Shown: in pieces, positions 50,248 to 60,556 of the stretch
Layout: the number at the start of each line of letters is the position of its first letter
Position numbering within the stretch: the first letter of the stretch is position 1
DNA from: Clavulina sp. PMI_390
Taxonomy: Eukaryota; Basidiomycota; Agaricomycetes; Cantharellales; Hydnaceae
DNA length: 64,000 bases
NCBI GenBank assembly: GCA_015039315.1
Contig: WIDE01000061.1
Location: forward strand, 62,001 to 126,000
Direction of reading: 5' to 3'
Notes under the pieces: model-generated
What the model was told of the DNA's origin: nothing
What the model saw: only the letters and a program-made list of their open reading frames with translations
Database searches by the model: none
Program-made: the position numbers and the translations under genes

Positions 50248-50255
50248 CGCTGATA
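50248..50255. repeat. 8-bp target-site duplication, left copy
   Basis: CGCTGATA immediately outside the left end of the transposon; the right copy is at 51084-51091. Confidence 0.85.
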
Positions 50256-51083
50256 TAGTGCTGCCGCGGTTATGTTCAGAACCGCAAACCGAACCTGAAC
50301 CTAACCGCTGTGACCGAACCGTAACCGAACCAAGGATACTGGTCCGGTCATCGGTTTGCTTGGAGAGCGAACCGACGTGAACCTGCCATGAACCGGGTGA
50401 ACCGCTATTGACCGAACCGAACCGCCCCTACATATAAATCTTGTGCCGAGGCTCCTCCCCAACGTCCCATTTAGACGGTTAACTTCACAAATAGACTTTC
50501 AAAACCATTTGATCCAAGCTACATTGGTGAATCGCTCGCAAAACATCTTATTTGTGTCAGACTATCAAGTTCTTAGTTCCGATTCCCTTTCTTGGTCACT
50601 TCAGCACTTGGGTGTGAGGCGGCCCGCTGTGAGTTTATTATATACCGGATATATAATTATCTTTCATCTAAGCTCAAAGCTGTGTCTGGCCTGCTATCAC
50701 GCCTTGTTCAGCTGGATTTCTCCACATGCGCCATATATACTCAATCGCAACGCCGTCTTCTGGCAGACAATATACATAAACCCCGGCGCCTCTGGCTTTA
50801 CAAGACTGAATATTACAGCTTCTACAGAATTTCGAGCCCAAAAGCTCGCTACGGCAATAAAAAGGACTATATGGGTACATTGTGCTTGTTTGTCCCGCTC
50901 AGATAGCATTTAATTTCTGTTTCCCACAACGAAAATGGTTCAGTGCGGTTCTGAACGTGAACCAAACCGAACTGGACCTGAACCGGCGCTTAGAGAACCG
51001 AACCTGAACCGAACCCGAGGTCCGGTTTTGGGTTCGCCACAAATCGTGTAAAAACCGGACCGAACCGAACATCGGCAGCACTA
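50256..51083. mobile_element. non-autonomous hAT-like DNA transposon
   Basis: 828 bp bounded by perfect 11-bp terminal inverted repeats, TAGTGCTGCCG (50256-50266) and its reverse complement CGGCAGCACTA (51073-51083), and flanked by an identical 8-bp duplication CGCTGATA. Eight-base duplications and short inverted ends are the hallmark of the hAT superfamily. Both ends carry clusters of a subterminal word of the CCGAACC type (about 50280-50425 and 50938-51070), as hAT transposases bind. Internal frames show no transposase, so the copy depends on one elsewhere. Confidence 0.85.
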
Positions 51084-51091
51084 CGCTGATA
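51084..51091. repeat. 8-bp target-site duplication, right copy
   Basis: CGCTGATA directly after the right inverted repeat, identical to the left copy; lies in the coding sequence of the first TPR-gene exon. Confidence 0.85.
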
Positions 51092-51166
51092 TTGCCAGCT
51101 CAATCTGGAGGCAGCAGAGTCCGCGTGAATAGGGGCAGTATATCCAAGACTCTCATCATTCAGCAT

Positions 51167-51666
51167 GGGCGAAAGCAAGATTAGGCGCAGTTAGCTGGAT
51201 TTTAAGTGCTAATAAGGTGGCAATGGGTGACTGTGATTAGGGAATGATTGGGGGAAATGAGGGGTGGGGTAAGTGCGTCTGCTTTTTATACATTTGTGTC
51301 AGCCTCATGAGCACAGGCGAAAGGAGGCGATGTTGACTCGAGTAGGAGGAATTGCCCCGAGGAATTTGTCTGATTTGCGATTTATTTCTCGGTAGTCACT
51401 AAGGCACATCGTATTCCTGTGCAGCCAAGGAACAGGTCGACACTGTGACAAGTGTTTGTATTGTCGTCACAGATGTGACAGCGGGCTCCCGTCCGGCCCG
51501 CCGGGGTGGTGAACGTTCCTCCCGTTCGATTGCGTTCAACCATCCACTCTCGTAAACTACTCTCCAAGCGCCGGCCGCCAACCCCCAGCGCCCCAAGACG
51601 ACGTCCACGACAGCGTCGTTGGCCTTGTAGTCGACGTCCTCGTCTCTCACACATTCCCTCTCAGCC
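51167..51666. other. divergent promoter region, TPR gene / GUT2
   Basis: 500 bp between outward-facing start codons; no supported gene. Confidence 0.5.
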
Positions 51667-54600
51667 ATGGCATTTCGCCGGCTCCTCAGCACCCGTACCC
51701 TCGCCTATGTAGCTGGGGGTACTGGCGTCGCTGTTGGCGCAACATACTGGATGTACAACCCATCAAAGAAAATCTTCCCTGCTCCTCTGCCTGGTGCTCC
51801 TGCTCCCCCACCATGGAACCCTCCCTCACGCTCAGACATGCTCGCCAGTTTGCGGGCAAATGCACCTGTCAGCGTGATCAAGTCGGCATCGGATCTCAAC
51901 GGCGACGAAGAGTTTGACCTCCTCGTTATTGGAGGTGGCGCTACTGGCTCCGGTGTTGCCGTCGATGCTGCTTCTCGGGGTCTAAAGGTTGCTCTCGTCG
52001 AACGTGATGATTTCTCCTCTGGTATGTCCGAATCGTGCAAAAAATTCTCATTTTGTGAACACCATACCATTCAAAACCGTCCCGCCGGCCTGAGCCACGA
52101 GTCATTGATAGAAGCTCACCCTCTCGATCTTTCATCCCGTTCTGATCAGGCACGTCGTCCAAATCCACAAAGCTCGTCCACGGTGGTGTCCGCTACTTGC
52201 AAAAGGCCGTCCTAGAACTCGACTACGAGCAGTACAAGCTCGTAAAAGAGGCCCTCCATGAACGCAAGATCTTCCTGCAAACGGCTCCTTACCTCTCACA
52301 CATGCTTCCGATCATGCTTCCACTGTACAAGTGGTGGCAGCTCCCGTACTACTACGCTGGCTGCAAGGCCTACGATCTTCTGGCCGGCAGCGAGAACATG
52401 GAAACTAGCTACATCATGACCAAGACCCAGGCCCTGGAAGCGTTCCCTATGCTCAAGAGCGAGGGGCTCGTCGGCGCTCTCGTCTACTATGATGGTACGT
52501 CTGCTGACCCTTTTAGCATGATGTGGCTCTCAATATTCACACCTCAATCTGCTGCTAGGTCAACATAACGATTCTCGTATGAACGTCTCACTCATTATGA
52601 CTGCCGTCCAGCAAGGCGCCACCGTGGCCAACTACACGGAGGTCATTGCTTTGCACAAGAAGGCCGCGAACGGCAAGCTATGCGGCGCCCGCGTAAAAGA
52701 CAGGTTCACCGGCGAAGAATTCGACGTTCGCGCCAAGGTACGTTTTCTCCAGACCTTAACATTGCCTCAGCGCAAAACGGGCGCATCATCATCATCCCTC
52801 GCCTTGTATTCACATGTGACTCATTCATTCCCCTTTTCAATTTGGTTTTGCACGCGACTCTATTGGACACCGACGACCGTGCGTCATGGGATGCGCCATC
52901 CATCGCATGAATTTCCCCGCCCTTCCTTCTATTCTCGGCGACCTGACTGGGGCTGCGACTGCAGGGTATCATCAACGCCACTGGTCCATTCTCAGATGCG
53001 CTGCTGCAAATGGACGCCATGACTGGCGTGCCCTCTGCAGATGGCACCACAGTGACTACGCCGCTAGCCGCCGCAGAGTACAAGCCCGTCGTCGCCCCGT
53101 CATCTGGTGTTCACATCACATTGCCAAACTATTACTCACCCCGCACCATGGGTTTGCTAGATCCCGCCACCAGCGATGGTCGTGTTATCTTCTTCCTTCC
53201 CTGGCAGGGAAACACTATTGCTGGTACAACTGATACGCCTGTCGGTGTTACTGATATGCCCCTGCCAAAGGAAGAGGAGATTCAGTGGATCCTGGAAGAA
53301 ATCAAACAGTGCGTATTCTCTTCCCTCGGTCATGCGTTCTATATTTGAGGATTCGAGGTGGCGTCAAGCCCTTCGAGCACTGGCAGCGGCTTGGACGAAA
53401 CATCCAAATATAGCTGGCCGCTCGCTGCCTACGATCTTCATTCGCCCTCTGCCTCTTCATGCCCTTGTCGAGAACTGTCTCGTTGTCTCGATCGTTTGCT
53501 GATTCAATTCTTCTTCTCCAAATCTAATCTTATCTCGATGCGGAATTTCTGTTGATCGCGGCAAATCCTCGGTCGGGATCTCCATTATCGATCTATTCCA
53601 CATCTTCAATTCCACCTTCCGCTTTCGCTCATTCTCGCGCTGTGCAGCTATCTCTCCCCTGATATCAAAGTCCGCCGGGGTGATGTCCTGTCAGCCTGGT
53701 CCGGCCTGCGCCCTCTCATCCGTGACCCTGCTGCACCAAACTCGAAGGATCTCGTCAGGAACCACCTTATCTACGTCTCACCGAGCGACATGGTCACTAT
53801 TGCTGGAGGCAAGTGGACGACATACCGCGCCATGGCTGAGGAGGCTGTCAACGCTGCCGTCAAGGTCTTTGGCTTTGACAAGACGGGCACGGGTCCCTCT
53901 GTTACGGAGAAGGTCAGGTTAGTTGGCAGTGATGGCTGGAGCAAGAATATGTTTATTGGCTTGGTCCAGAGGGTGGGTGGAGTTTTCGGAACGACTAGGA
54001 GAACACTGAGCTGACAATATTGTGCTTTTGAAGTACGGCCTTGAGACTGAGGTCGCCAAGCATCTGGCAGACAACTATGGTGATCGTGCGTGGGCCGTGG
54101 CCAGCATGGCCGAGTCTAGTGGGAAGCGCTGGCCCCTGCACGGCGCTAGGCTGAATGATAACTACCCTTGTGCGTGCCGCTATCTCTCTATAAGAATCTA
54201 TCTCTAACGTGAGACCAACCCATAGACATTGATGCCGAAGTCCTCTACGCCACCCGTGTTGAATATGCACAAACCGCCATCGATGTTATCTCTCGCCGCA
54301 CTCGTCTCTCCTTCTTGAATGCTTCAGCAGCTCTCGATGCCCTCCCGCAAGTTATCAGCATCATGGCCAAGGAGAACAATTGGAACGAGGAGCGCAAGAA
54401 GAAGGAATGGCTCGACGGGCGCAAATTCCTCGTTTCTATGGGTCTCCCTCCTGTCGGCACCCTTCCAGGTGATAACGACTACGGAAAGAGCGCCAAGAAG
54501 CTGAACACAGGTGCCGGCGCTGATGCGTTAATGATGGGTCGCGCACACTTCACGGCAGCGGAAATGGCACAGCTCAAGGACTTGTATACCCAACGCGCGG

Positions 54601-54977
54601 GTGGAGACGTGGACGACGCCACCAAGGCTCTCACGACGGGTGAGCTCCTCACTCTCGTCAGGGATGATATGAAATATGCGGGCAAGGAGACACAAGTTGC
54701 CGATCTGATCAATGTGCTGCGAGGCGTGGGCGTTGAGGTTGAGCGCAAGGACCAACGCGTCTTCAACTTCGATCAATTCTTAGAGGTCCGTCCATGACAA
54801 AGTGTTCTTCTGCTCGCTACATAGGAGGTTGCTTAACTTTTTGTTGCTTTGCTGGGCGTGTAGGTCGCTGCCGTATTCAAGGAGAAGACCTCTCCCGCTA
54901 CTGGCTCTCCGTCTGATGCGGAGCGCAGAGTAGAGTCTCTTACTATCCCCGTTGAGAAGTCTGGAGGTGGCTTCTAG
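51667..54977 (+). CDS. GUT2: mitochondrial FAD glycerol-3-phosphate dehydrogenase
   Basis: Inner-membrane flavoenzyme oxidising glycerol-3-phosphate to dihydroxyacetone phosphate and passing electrons to ubiquinone (glycerol phosphate shuttle, glycerol use). Model join(51667..52021,52150..52494,52559..52737,52965..53308,53648..53972,54034..54169,54226..54785,54864..54977), 785 aa, all in phase. Basic, Ser/Arg-rich presequence followed by a hydrophobic segment; FAD motif IGGGATGSG (residues 88-96); KSTKLVHGGVRYLQ, INATGPFSDALLQMD, FFLPWQGNTIAGTTDTP and AGGKWTTYR blocks. The C-terminal extension (FTAAEMAQLKDLYTQ onwards) resembles the EF-hand-bearing tail of this family. The fourth intron is 339 nt, much longer than others here. 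Its last exon was copied to 59736. Confidence 0.95.
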
Positions 54978-55650
54978 ATGCGAAACGTTGACCTCACCCT
55001 GCTTCTTCCTCAACCACATTTTGATTCCAATTTCGTGATTTTACCATCCTCGCTGACATGTGTCAGCATCATCGATATCGACATGGATGGATTGTCTCCG
55101 TATCTGTTAGTAGCATCATCCGCAAAGCGCACTCCTGTTATCATAAGTATGCATGCAAGTCAATCTGCGTAGCAAACATAAATCAAGATTTCTTTCTTCA
55201 TTCCAATCTGGAAGCGTCAACCTTGGTCAGAGTTTGCATCATCGCAGGATGCCTTCGCCAACCCAAGGAGGGAGATTCGATTCCGCCCTTCGATGCACCC
55301 TGCCGACGTAGTTCGGTGGTAAGTCGCTCCACTGCCAACACCCCAGGGAGCCAACGAGAGAAGAATCATCGCATGAGATCATCAGGTTCGGTCGCGCAAG
55401 TAGGAGTTTGCTGATCATTGGGGTAAGATCACGCGCAGAACGGTCCAAACGTCCTGACTGACATATGGTGACCTCGGAAAGAGACAGGAACTGGATCGGG
55501 CCAGTCGGGGGGCCAATGAGGTATTGGAGGATGGGGGAAGTATCGTGGCACTTGAATATGTCCAGTCGACGAACGGACTGAAACAGAGGTAGGGTCGCCC
55601 TGGGCATGCTTTTGTCCCTCGATAAAAGGTTGCATATAGAGAGGTGCTCA
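54805..55650. repeat. segmental duplication, source copy
   Basis: Spans the end of the GUT2 coding region, the intergenic stretch, and the 3' part of the adjacent minus-strand F-box gene. A diverged copy of nearly the same length lies at 59680-60527. Shared landmarks include TTCTTCTGCTCG, the last GUT2 exon, CTCCGTAT and AACATAAATCAAGATTTC. Confidence 0.85.
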
Positions 55651-56558
55651 ATTGCAGGAAAGCGCTCCTGGGTAACGAGCCCGATGTGGGGGAGGCTAGT
55701 CATCACCAAGTGTTTCACCATCGGAGCTTGAATAACTTCTGGCCAGTTCCAGGCATCAACACCGATGGCCAGACGGCGAAGATTTGGGAGTGAAATCGCA
55801 CGTGGGAGGTTCTGGCCGTCTCTTTCGCCGAACAGCGAAGGTGCTTGAACCACAAGGGTCTCCAGGCGGATATTTTTCCGCAGATACGCCTCCACCAATA
55901 CGGGTAACGGCTGATATGGGGGTAATAGACGCACAAGCTTCATTTTGAGGGAAGAGAGCTCTTCAAAGGATCCCGAGATGCAGGGCAGGCCGATCAGCTC
56001 TAGATGCGTGAAAAGCGGGGCCGCGGTGTGTTGGGATTCGTTGAACAAGCCCTTGATGATCCTGAGGTCGCCTCCTGAGGACTGTTGGCCATAGATCCCG
56101 AGTCGTTTGAGGGCAGGCAATCTTCCCGGAAGTGGGAAAATGATTTGTGCGAAACGCGGCACCAAATTTGTGAACCACAAGTGCTCACAACGAGGAAGTT
56201 GTGGCACAATCATAGCCCACATATCCCTCACCTGGGCTGTGGAAGGAGAGACACCCAATTTCACCGTGAGAGTTAGCGACAATGTGCGCGAGCGCCCTAG
56301 AAGTTGTTGCATCATTGTGCGATGCTCTTCTCCCCAGCGCTGATCCACAGTCACGAGGGCTACGGCCCAAAGCTGTGAGAGAGACAGAGCCAACTCACGC
56401 CAGAGCGAGTTGACAGAGGCCAAAGTAGAAACCGCCTTCAATCGTCGCAAGTTGCCTTTCCATGAAGGGGTGGCAGTCTCGAAATCGAAGGGGCCTTGAC
56501 AAACTGAAACGAATATCGAGGACAGCAGTTCTGGAGGTAATTTGGCGATCGATGCCAT
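55239..56558 (-). CDS. F-box/LRR protein, array copy 1
   Basis: Single exon, 439 aa from ATG 56558, chosen because the paralogs start at the equivalent Met before (I/N)LPxELLSSIF. The F-box reads KLPPELLSSIFVSVCQGPFD; a conserved SVNSLWRELALSLSQLW block follows, then leucine-rich sequence with family landmarks RYAxxP-type LPRCEHLWFTNL, IFPLPGRLPALKRLGIYG, DAWNWPEVIQAPMVKHLVMT and LPLFQSVRRLDI. Ends ESNLPPWVGEGILR. Predicted SCF adaptor with unknown target. Paralogs at 60557 and 62293 and a partial one at the right edge. Confidence 0.82.
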   Translation of the reverse strand: MASIAKLPPELLSSIFVSVCQGPFDFETATPSWKGNLRRLKAVSTLASVNSLWRELALSLSQLWAVALVTVDQRWGEEHRTMMQQLLGRSRTLSLTLTVKLGVSPSTAQVRDMWAMIVPQLPRCEHLWFTNLVPRFAQIIFPLPGRLPALKRLGIYGQQSSGGDLRIIKGLFNESQHTAAPLFTHLELIGLPCISGSFEELSSLKMKLVRLLPPYQPLPVLVEAYLRKNIRLETLVVQAPSLFGERDGQNLPRAISLPNLRRLAIGVDAWNWPEVIQAPMVKHLVMTSLPHIGLVTQERFPAIEHLSICNLLSRDKSMPRATLPLFQSVRRLDIFKCHDTSPILQYLIGPPTGPIQFLSLSEVTICQSGRLDRSARDLTPMISKLLLARPNLMISCDDSSLVGSLGCWQWSDLPPNYVGRVHRRAESNLPPWVGEGILR

Positions 56559-57234
56559 GGATATGATTAAGGTGACTGCTAATGTCGGGCTGTCTGATCG
56601 GATGTCAAGTGATTGGATCAGGGTGCCTGTGGTGGAAGTAAAGGCGAACGACAAATAGTATGTTTCTGACTTGCGTCACCGTCACACCCCCGTGAATTAG
56701 CCTCTCGTATTTGTATAGTATACGAAAAATCTTGATATGATGCCACAAGTAGGCGGGGAAATATGGCCGAAATATGTGTCTGAGGTGAAATGCTTCCTGG
56801 GACTGGGCCGAGGCTCGGCAGGGGTTTGCGGGCGTATCAATTGTGAGTGATGGTTAATGTGGGCACCGATCGCTCCCCACGATGCATTAGATATGATATC
56901 AATCTCAAATGTGGATAGGTCGGGCTTCCTACTGATTGAAATGTATTATCGGTCCTTGTGTGCGTGTCAACACTGTGAGAAGAAAAACACGTCCATCTGA
57001 ATAGTCAAATCTGGTTGCCCTTGCGACCGCACCCTGGCCAAGTTTATTCTCGTTGAAGGAGATTGACCACTTGAACAGGTTTGTCATTCTCTTGTAACTC
57101 TTTCACACAGCATCCAACGCCTCTTATCGCTTCGAACCTCTTCCCGCACGGGAGCCGCTGTCTTTGGTTGCCCCCACCTTGGCTAGTGTTCTTCTCGCAT
57201 AACAGATCACTTCCCCCTCTCCTTGTCTAGTTAA
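56559..57234. other. intergenic, no gene seen
   Basis: About 675 bp of divergent promoter region between the F-box gene and the membrane protein gene. The frame upstream of the chosen F-box start stays open to 56654 but is not conserved in paralogs. Confidence 0.45.
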
Positions 57235-59213
57235 ATGAGCGGCGGAGGCACGGCAGGTCTCATCAAGGCTGTCATTGTTGGACAGATAACAGACAACATT
57301 CACGTGAGTCCACAAAGCGTGATTTTTGGCTACGCACGTCCATGTCTCCATGTCCTCAAGCCCTCGGGGCTATAGATCTCCTTCGGTGAGTTGCTGCCGG
57401 GGTGCTTCACGTAGGCCTGCCTGAAATCCTCCACAGTGTCCACATCAGTTTGGTTCCTATGGGATTGGGTCATTACAGTCGACTCTGAGGTTAGGGGAAC
57501 ATTTTTAAGCAGTCCGTTGACCGCCGAGCCTGACCACTCTGATGTAGATCGAACATTTCTGGGGCAAACCATTAGTGAGGCCTTTACCACGACGTTCTTT
57601 AGACCACCTCGCTCATCGTTGTTTACCCTAGACTACTGGGTCCATGTTGTATTTCGCCAATCGGTAAGCCCTAGTTTCCAGCTATATGGAACTAAAAGCT
57701 GATAATTAATCTGTGTTGACCCAGAATCCTTGGTGTCATTGGAATAATGTCCGTGCACTGGCTGCTCCCCGAACTTCATCAGCTAACACCACGACAATCC
57801 AAACAGCTTGCATGCAATACGTGGGTCTTGATACCTTGTGGTCATCCTGGTGATGCTCATTGAATCTACATGATCAGCATGGCTAGCCCCAATTGGTGTG
57901 ACAGGTGAAGCGTGAGTTTTCCCTCCCCATGCTCACGGCCCATTCCCTCAGTGCTCACGATGATTATACAGATGTAAACCCGTGATATTCTCCTACATCG
58001 TGATCAGCGACCTCAGCGCCACCATTTTCCAGAGTAAGAAAATGCTGGGCCGCTCCCATGTGGACAAACATCTCTGAGTTCTAATTGATATTGCTTCCGC
58101 TTCAGCCGTTCTTGTGCTCCGTACATATGCTCTATGGGACTGCAACAGGCGGATCTACTTGATATTGATGGGGCTGAATATAGTTTGTCATTCTCATACA
58201 TGCTCACGGCCGTCTCCCTCATCTGATCTATCCTTCAATGCATATTCAAGGCCGCTAGCCTCGTTCTGCAAAGCTTTGTTATCCGAGAATTGCTTCCAGG
58301 AATGGTCACAATGGTACCCAACCCTCTTCCTGCTCCTTACAATGGGTGTATGCCGGTATTTCACACAGGGACATGGAATCGATCTGCCACCATTGTCATA
58401 TTTGAGTCTAGTGAGCCCCTTTACATCTATTACGCTGAAAAGTTTGGCGGCCATTGAGATATAATTCGAAACAGTCATGGCTGTGTTCCTCATCGTCAAG
58501 TTTGTAGAAAATATACAACAAGGGAAGACCAGTCGTGTGCTATATATCTTGTTCCGAGATGGTAGGCAATATCTAATATGAGGCCTGTGCTTCTTATGTA
58601 TTCTAACGCTACCTCATGTCAAGGATTCATCGAGTTCATTGGTACGTATGCATGGGGCTTGCCCGCCGTACACAGTAACTGATGAGATCCCTTCCGTCCG
58701 TTGGCTGTGGGTGAATCGGATTTACTGAAATAGCGGTAACAGGTGGGTTGACTAAGTCCTATTTGCTCGATGTTGGGATATCAATGGAGTTCTCTTGATG
58801 GCAGTGGGCTCAATACTGTGCCTCCTGACCGGCTCAACCCCATGGGTGCGTACCCTAATGCAGAACACTTATTTTCTCGCCACTTATGGCATTAATTTTT
58901 TCTTCTCCCATCATCACTACAATAGGGGAGCAAATATGGCGTATCCACTATCTTCCTCAACGTAACAACCTCCGTTTCTTCCATATGTTGCGCCCGTCTG
59001 CTGCTCAACATCAAGGACGTCATGAAGCTCTCTGACCCATCAGATCCACTAGAATGGCAGCCCCGATGGACCTTGATGAATGTTGGGTCACTACCATCTA
59101 GCGAGCAACAGGACAATAGGGTGTACGAACCTCCTGGGGTTTACGAAGTAGAATCTCCTGCTGTGCTCGAGATGAGCCAAATTGAGATGTTCGACGATTT
59201 CGCGGAGGATTAA
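57235..59213 (+). CDS. probable multi-exon membrane protein, DUF6533-like
   Basis: Several recognisable pieces in one orientation match the layout of agaricomycete DUF6533 integral membrane proteins. They are a start MSGGGTAGLIKAVIVGQITD at 57235; WFLWDWVITVDSEV near 57450 (the family's D-Y/W-x-x-T-x-D-x-E-V motif); LFTLDYWVHVVFRQ near 57620; LRTYALWDCNRRIYLILMGL near 58115; LFRDGFIEF interrupted by an intron near 58560-58640; and FLNVTTSVSSICCARLLLNI near 58960, followed by a hydrophilic tail ending FDDFAED and TAA. I could not settle all exon boundaries, and parts look eroded, so it may be a decaying gene. Confidence 0.5.
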
Positions 59214-59639
59214 ATCATATAATGTGATCGCTGCTGGAAGCAGTGATAGAGGAGCAGTATACTCAGTACTATCATAAATATTGCCGGGTCTCATGCTTGA
59301 CTCCCAGCAACACCAGCTAAGAGGCCTAACGTGTGAGGTGGAGGTGGGGCTACGCCCTCCCTATTGCGACTTGCTAACTCTTCGCTACCTCATATGATTG
59401 AGGCAGAAGAGCAGATTGTAGCGAGGATTACCAGTATACCTTAGAGGACTGAATGACAATGGAAGTGGGCATCAATAATTTTTGACTCCTCTCATTATCA
59501 TGTCGGGGTCCAAGTCTATCATGAAGTGTTCGTCCGACTAAACAACTTTGGGCAATTTGGAGATTCTTGCAATTGGCAGAGTTTGCTCAACCATGGTAGC
59601 CCCTGATTTCCTGATAAATTTGACGGCTAATAGGCTCGT
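59214..59639. other. intergenic, no gene seen
   Basis: About 425 bp between the membrane protein gene and duplicated F-box/GUT2 fragments; no supported feature. Confidence 0.5.
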
Positions 59640-59679
59640 CTGTCCTACCCAATGAGGAAGATTTGACTCCACAGAGCTT
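59640..59679 (-). pseudogene. F-box C-terminal relic
   Basis: The minus strand reads ESNLPHWVGQTSLLA, the characteristic C-terminus of the neighbouring F-box family, closely matching the 3' end at about 62300-62335. It is truncated directly at the start of the GUT2-derived segment. Confidence 0.65.
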
Positions 59680-60527
59680 TCTTCTGCTCGTTACATAGGA
59701 GTCCACCTAATTTTCTTGCCTTTTTCGGCGCCTAGGTCGCTGTCGTCTTCAAGGAGAAGACTTCCCCCGCTACTGGCTGTCCATCCGATGCGGGGCGCAG
59801 AGTAGAGTCTTTCACTATCCCCGTTGAGAAGTCCAGAGGTGCCTTCTAGACGTGAAGCGTTGAGCCTGCGTGACTTCATCCGCAATCATTTTTCGAATCC
59901 AATTTCGTGATTTCGCCATCCTCACCAACGTCTGTCGGAGTCATCGACATCGCCATGGATGTATTGTCTCCGTATTTGTTAGCGGCGTGATTCGCAAAAC
60001 GCACTCCTGTCATCATAAATATACATGCATATCGATCTGCGTAGCAAACATAAATCAAGATTTCTCCCTTCATTCCATCCGTGCGGGTCAGCCTTGGCCG
60101 GAGCCGCTCTCACCGCAGGATACCGCGTACCTTCCCAGCCCAAAGATGGAGCTTCGATTCCGCCCTTCGATGCACCCTGCCGACGTAACTCGGTGGTGAG
60201 TTGCCCCAGTCCCAACACCCAAGAAAACCAACGAGAGAAGAATCGTCGCAGGCAATCATTAGGTTCGGTTGTGCAAGTAGGACTTTGCTGATCATCGGGC
60301 CGAAACTACGCATAGAACGTTCCAAGCGTCGTGACTAAGATATGGTTATTTCGGAAAGAGATAGGAACTGGATCGGACCAGTTGGTGGGCCAATAAGGTA
60401 TTGGAGAATAGGGGAAGTGTCATGGCACTTAAATATATCCAGCCGAAGGACAGACTGAAACAGAGGGAGCATTGTTCCTGGTATGCCTCTGTCACTAGAC
60501 AAAAGGTTGCATATAGAAAGGTGCTCA
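59680..60527. repeat. segmental duplication, diverged copy
   Basis: About 848 bp corresponding in order and orientation to 54805-55650, containing a GUT2 last-exon copy and an F-box 3' fragment. Many point differences and small indels show it is not recent. Confidence 0.85.
59736..59849 (+). pseudogene. GUT2: orphan copy of the last GUT2 exon
   Basis: Exactly 114 nt from a preserved CCTAG acceptor to TAG, the same length as the real exon at 54864..54977, and still open: VAVVFKEKTSPATGCPSDAG and a C-terminal VEKSRGAF. No upstream GUT2 exons accompany it, so it cannot make enzyme. Confidence 0.85.
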
Positions 60528-60540
60528 TTGCATGATAGGA
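60110..60540 (-). pseudogene. F-box/LRR 3' fragment
   Basis: Counterpart of the 3' part of the gene at 55239 within the duplicated segment. LLAQPNLMIACDDSSLVGFL and VGRVHRRAESK remain readable, but the frame breaks near 60325-60345 and the N-terminal two thirds are missing. Confidence 0.75.
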
Positions 60541-60556
60541 GATGCCTCGCACTGGC

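Larger units (their letters stand above)
47040..51166 (-). pseudogene. TPR-repeat protein gene interrupted by a hAT-like element
   Basis: Large protein with tetratricopeptide-like helices through the C-terminal half (for example FVKLGTMLETSTERNEAIST, EAISALRRSLAIERQ, MAKLLFNLGLCHYVARRYDT, EEAFKYYKLALPHA). Exons 2-7 are complement(join(47040..48929,48989..49054,49119..49283,49348..49494,49552..49956,50016..50186)), each a whole number of codons. Exon 1 starts at ATG 51166 and would end at codon 28 with a strong GTATGT donor, but the 828-bp transposon and its target duplication lie inside codon 28, between exon 1 and that donor. Without the insert the coding length would be 976 codons including stop. 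As it stands, translation from ATG runs into the element and stops after about 30 codons. I do not recognise the N-terminal region; binding partner unknown. Confidence 0.75.

Noticed and set aside
50443..50913. Open frame inside the hAT-like element
   Set aside because: No DDE transposase, BED zinc finger or hAT dimerisation motif is visible, so it is not a transposase gene.
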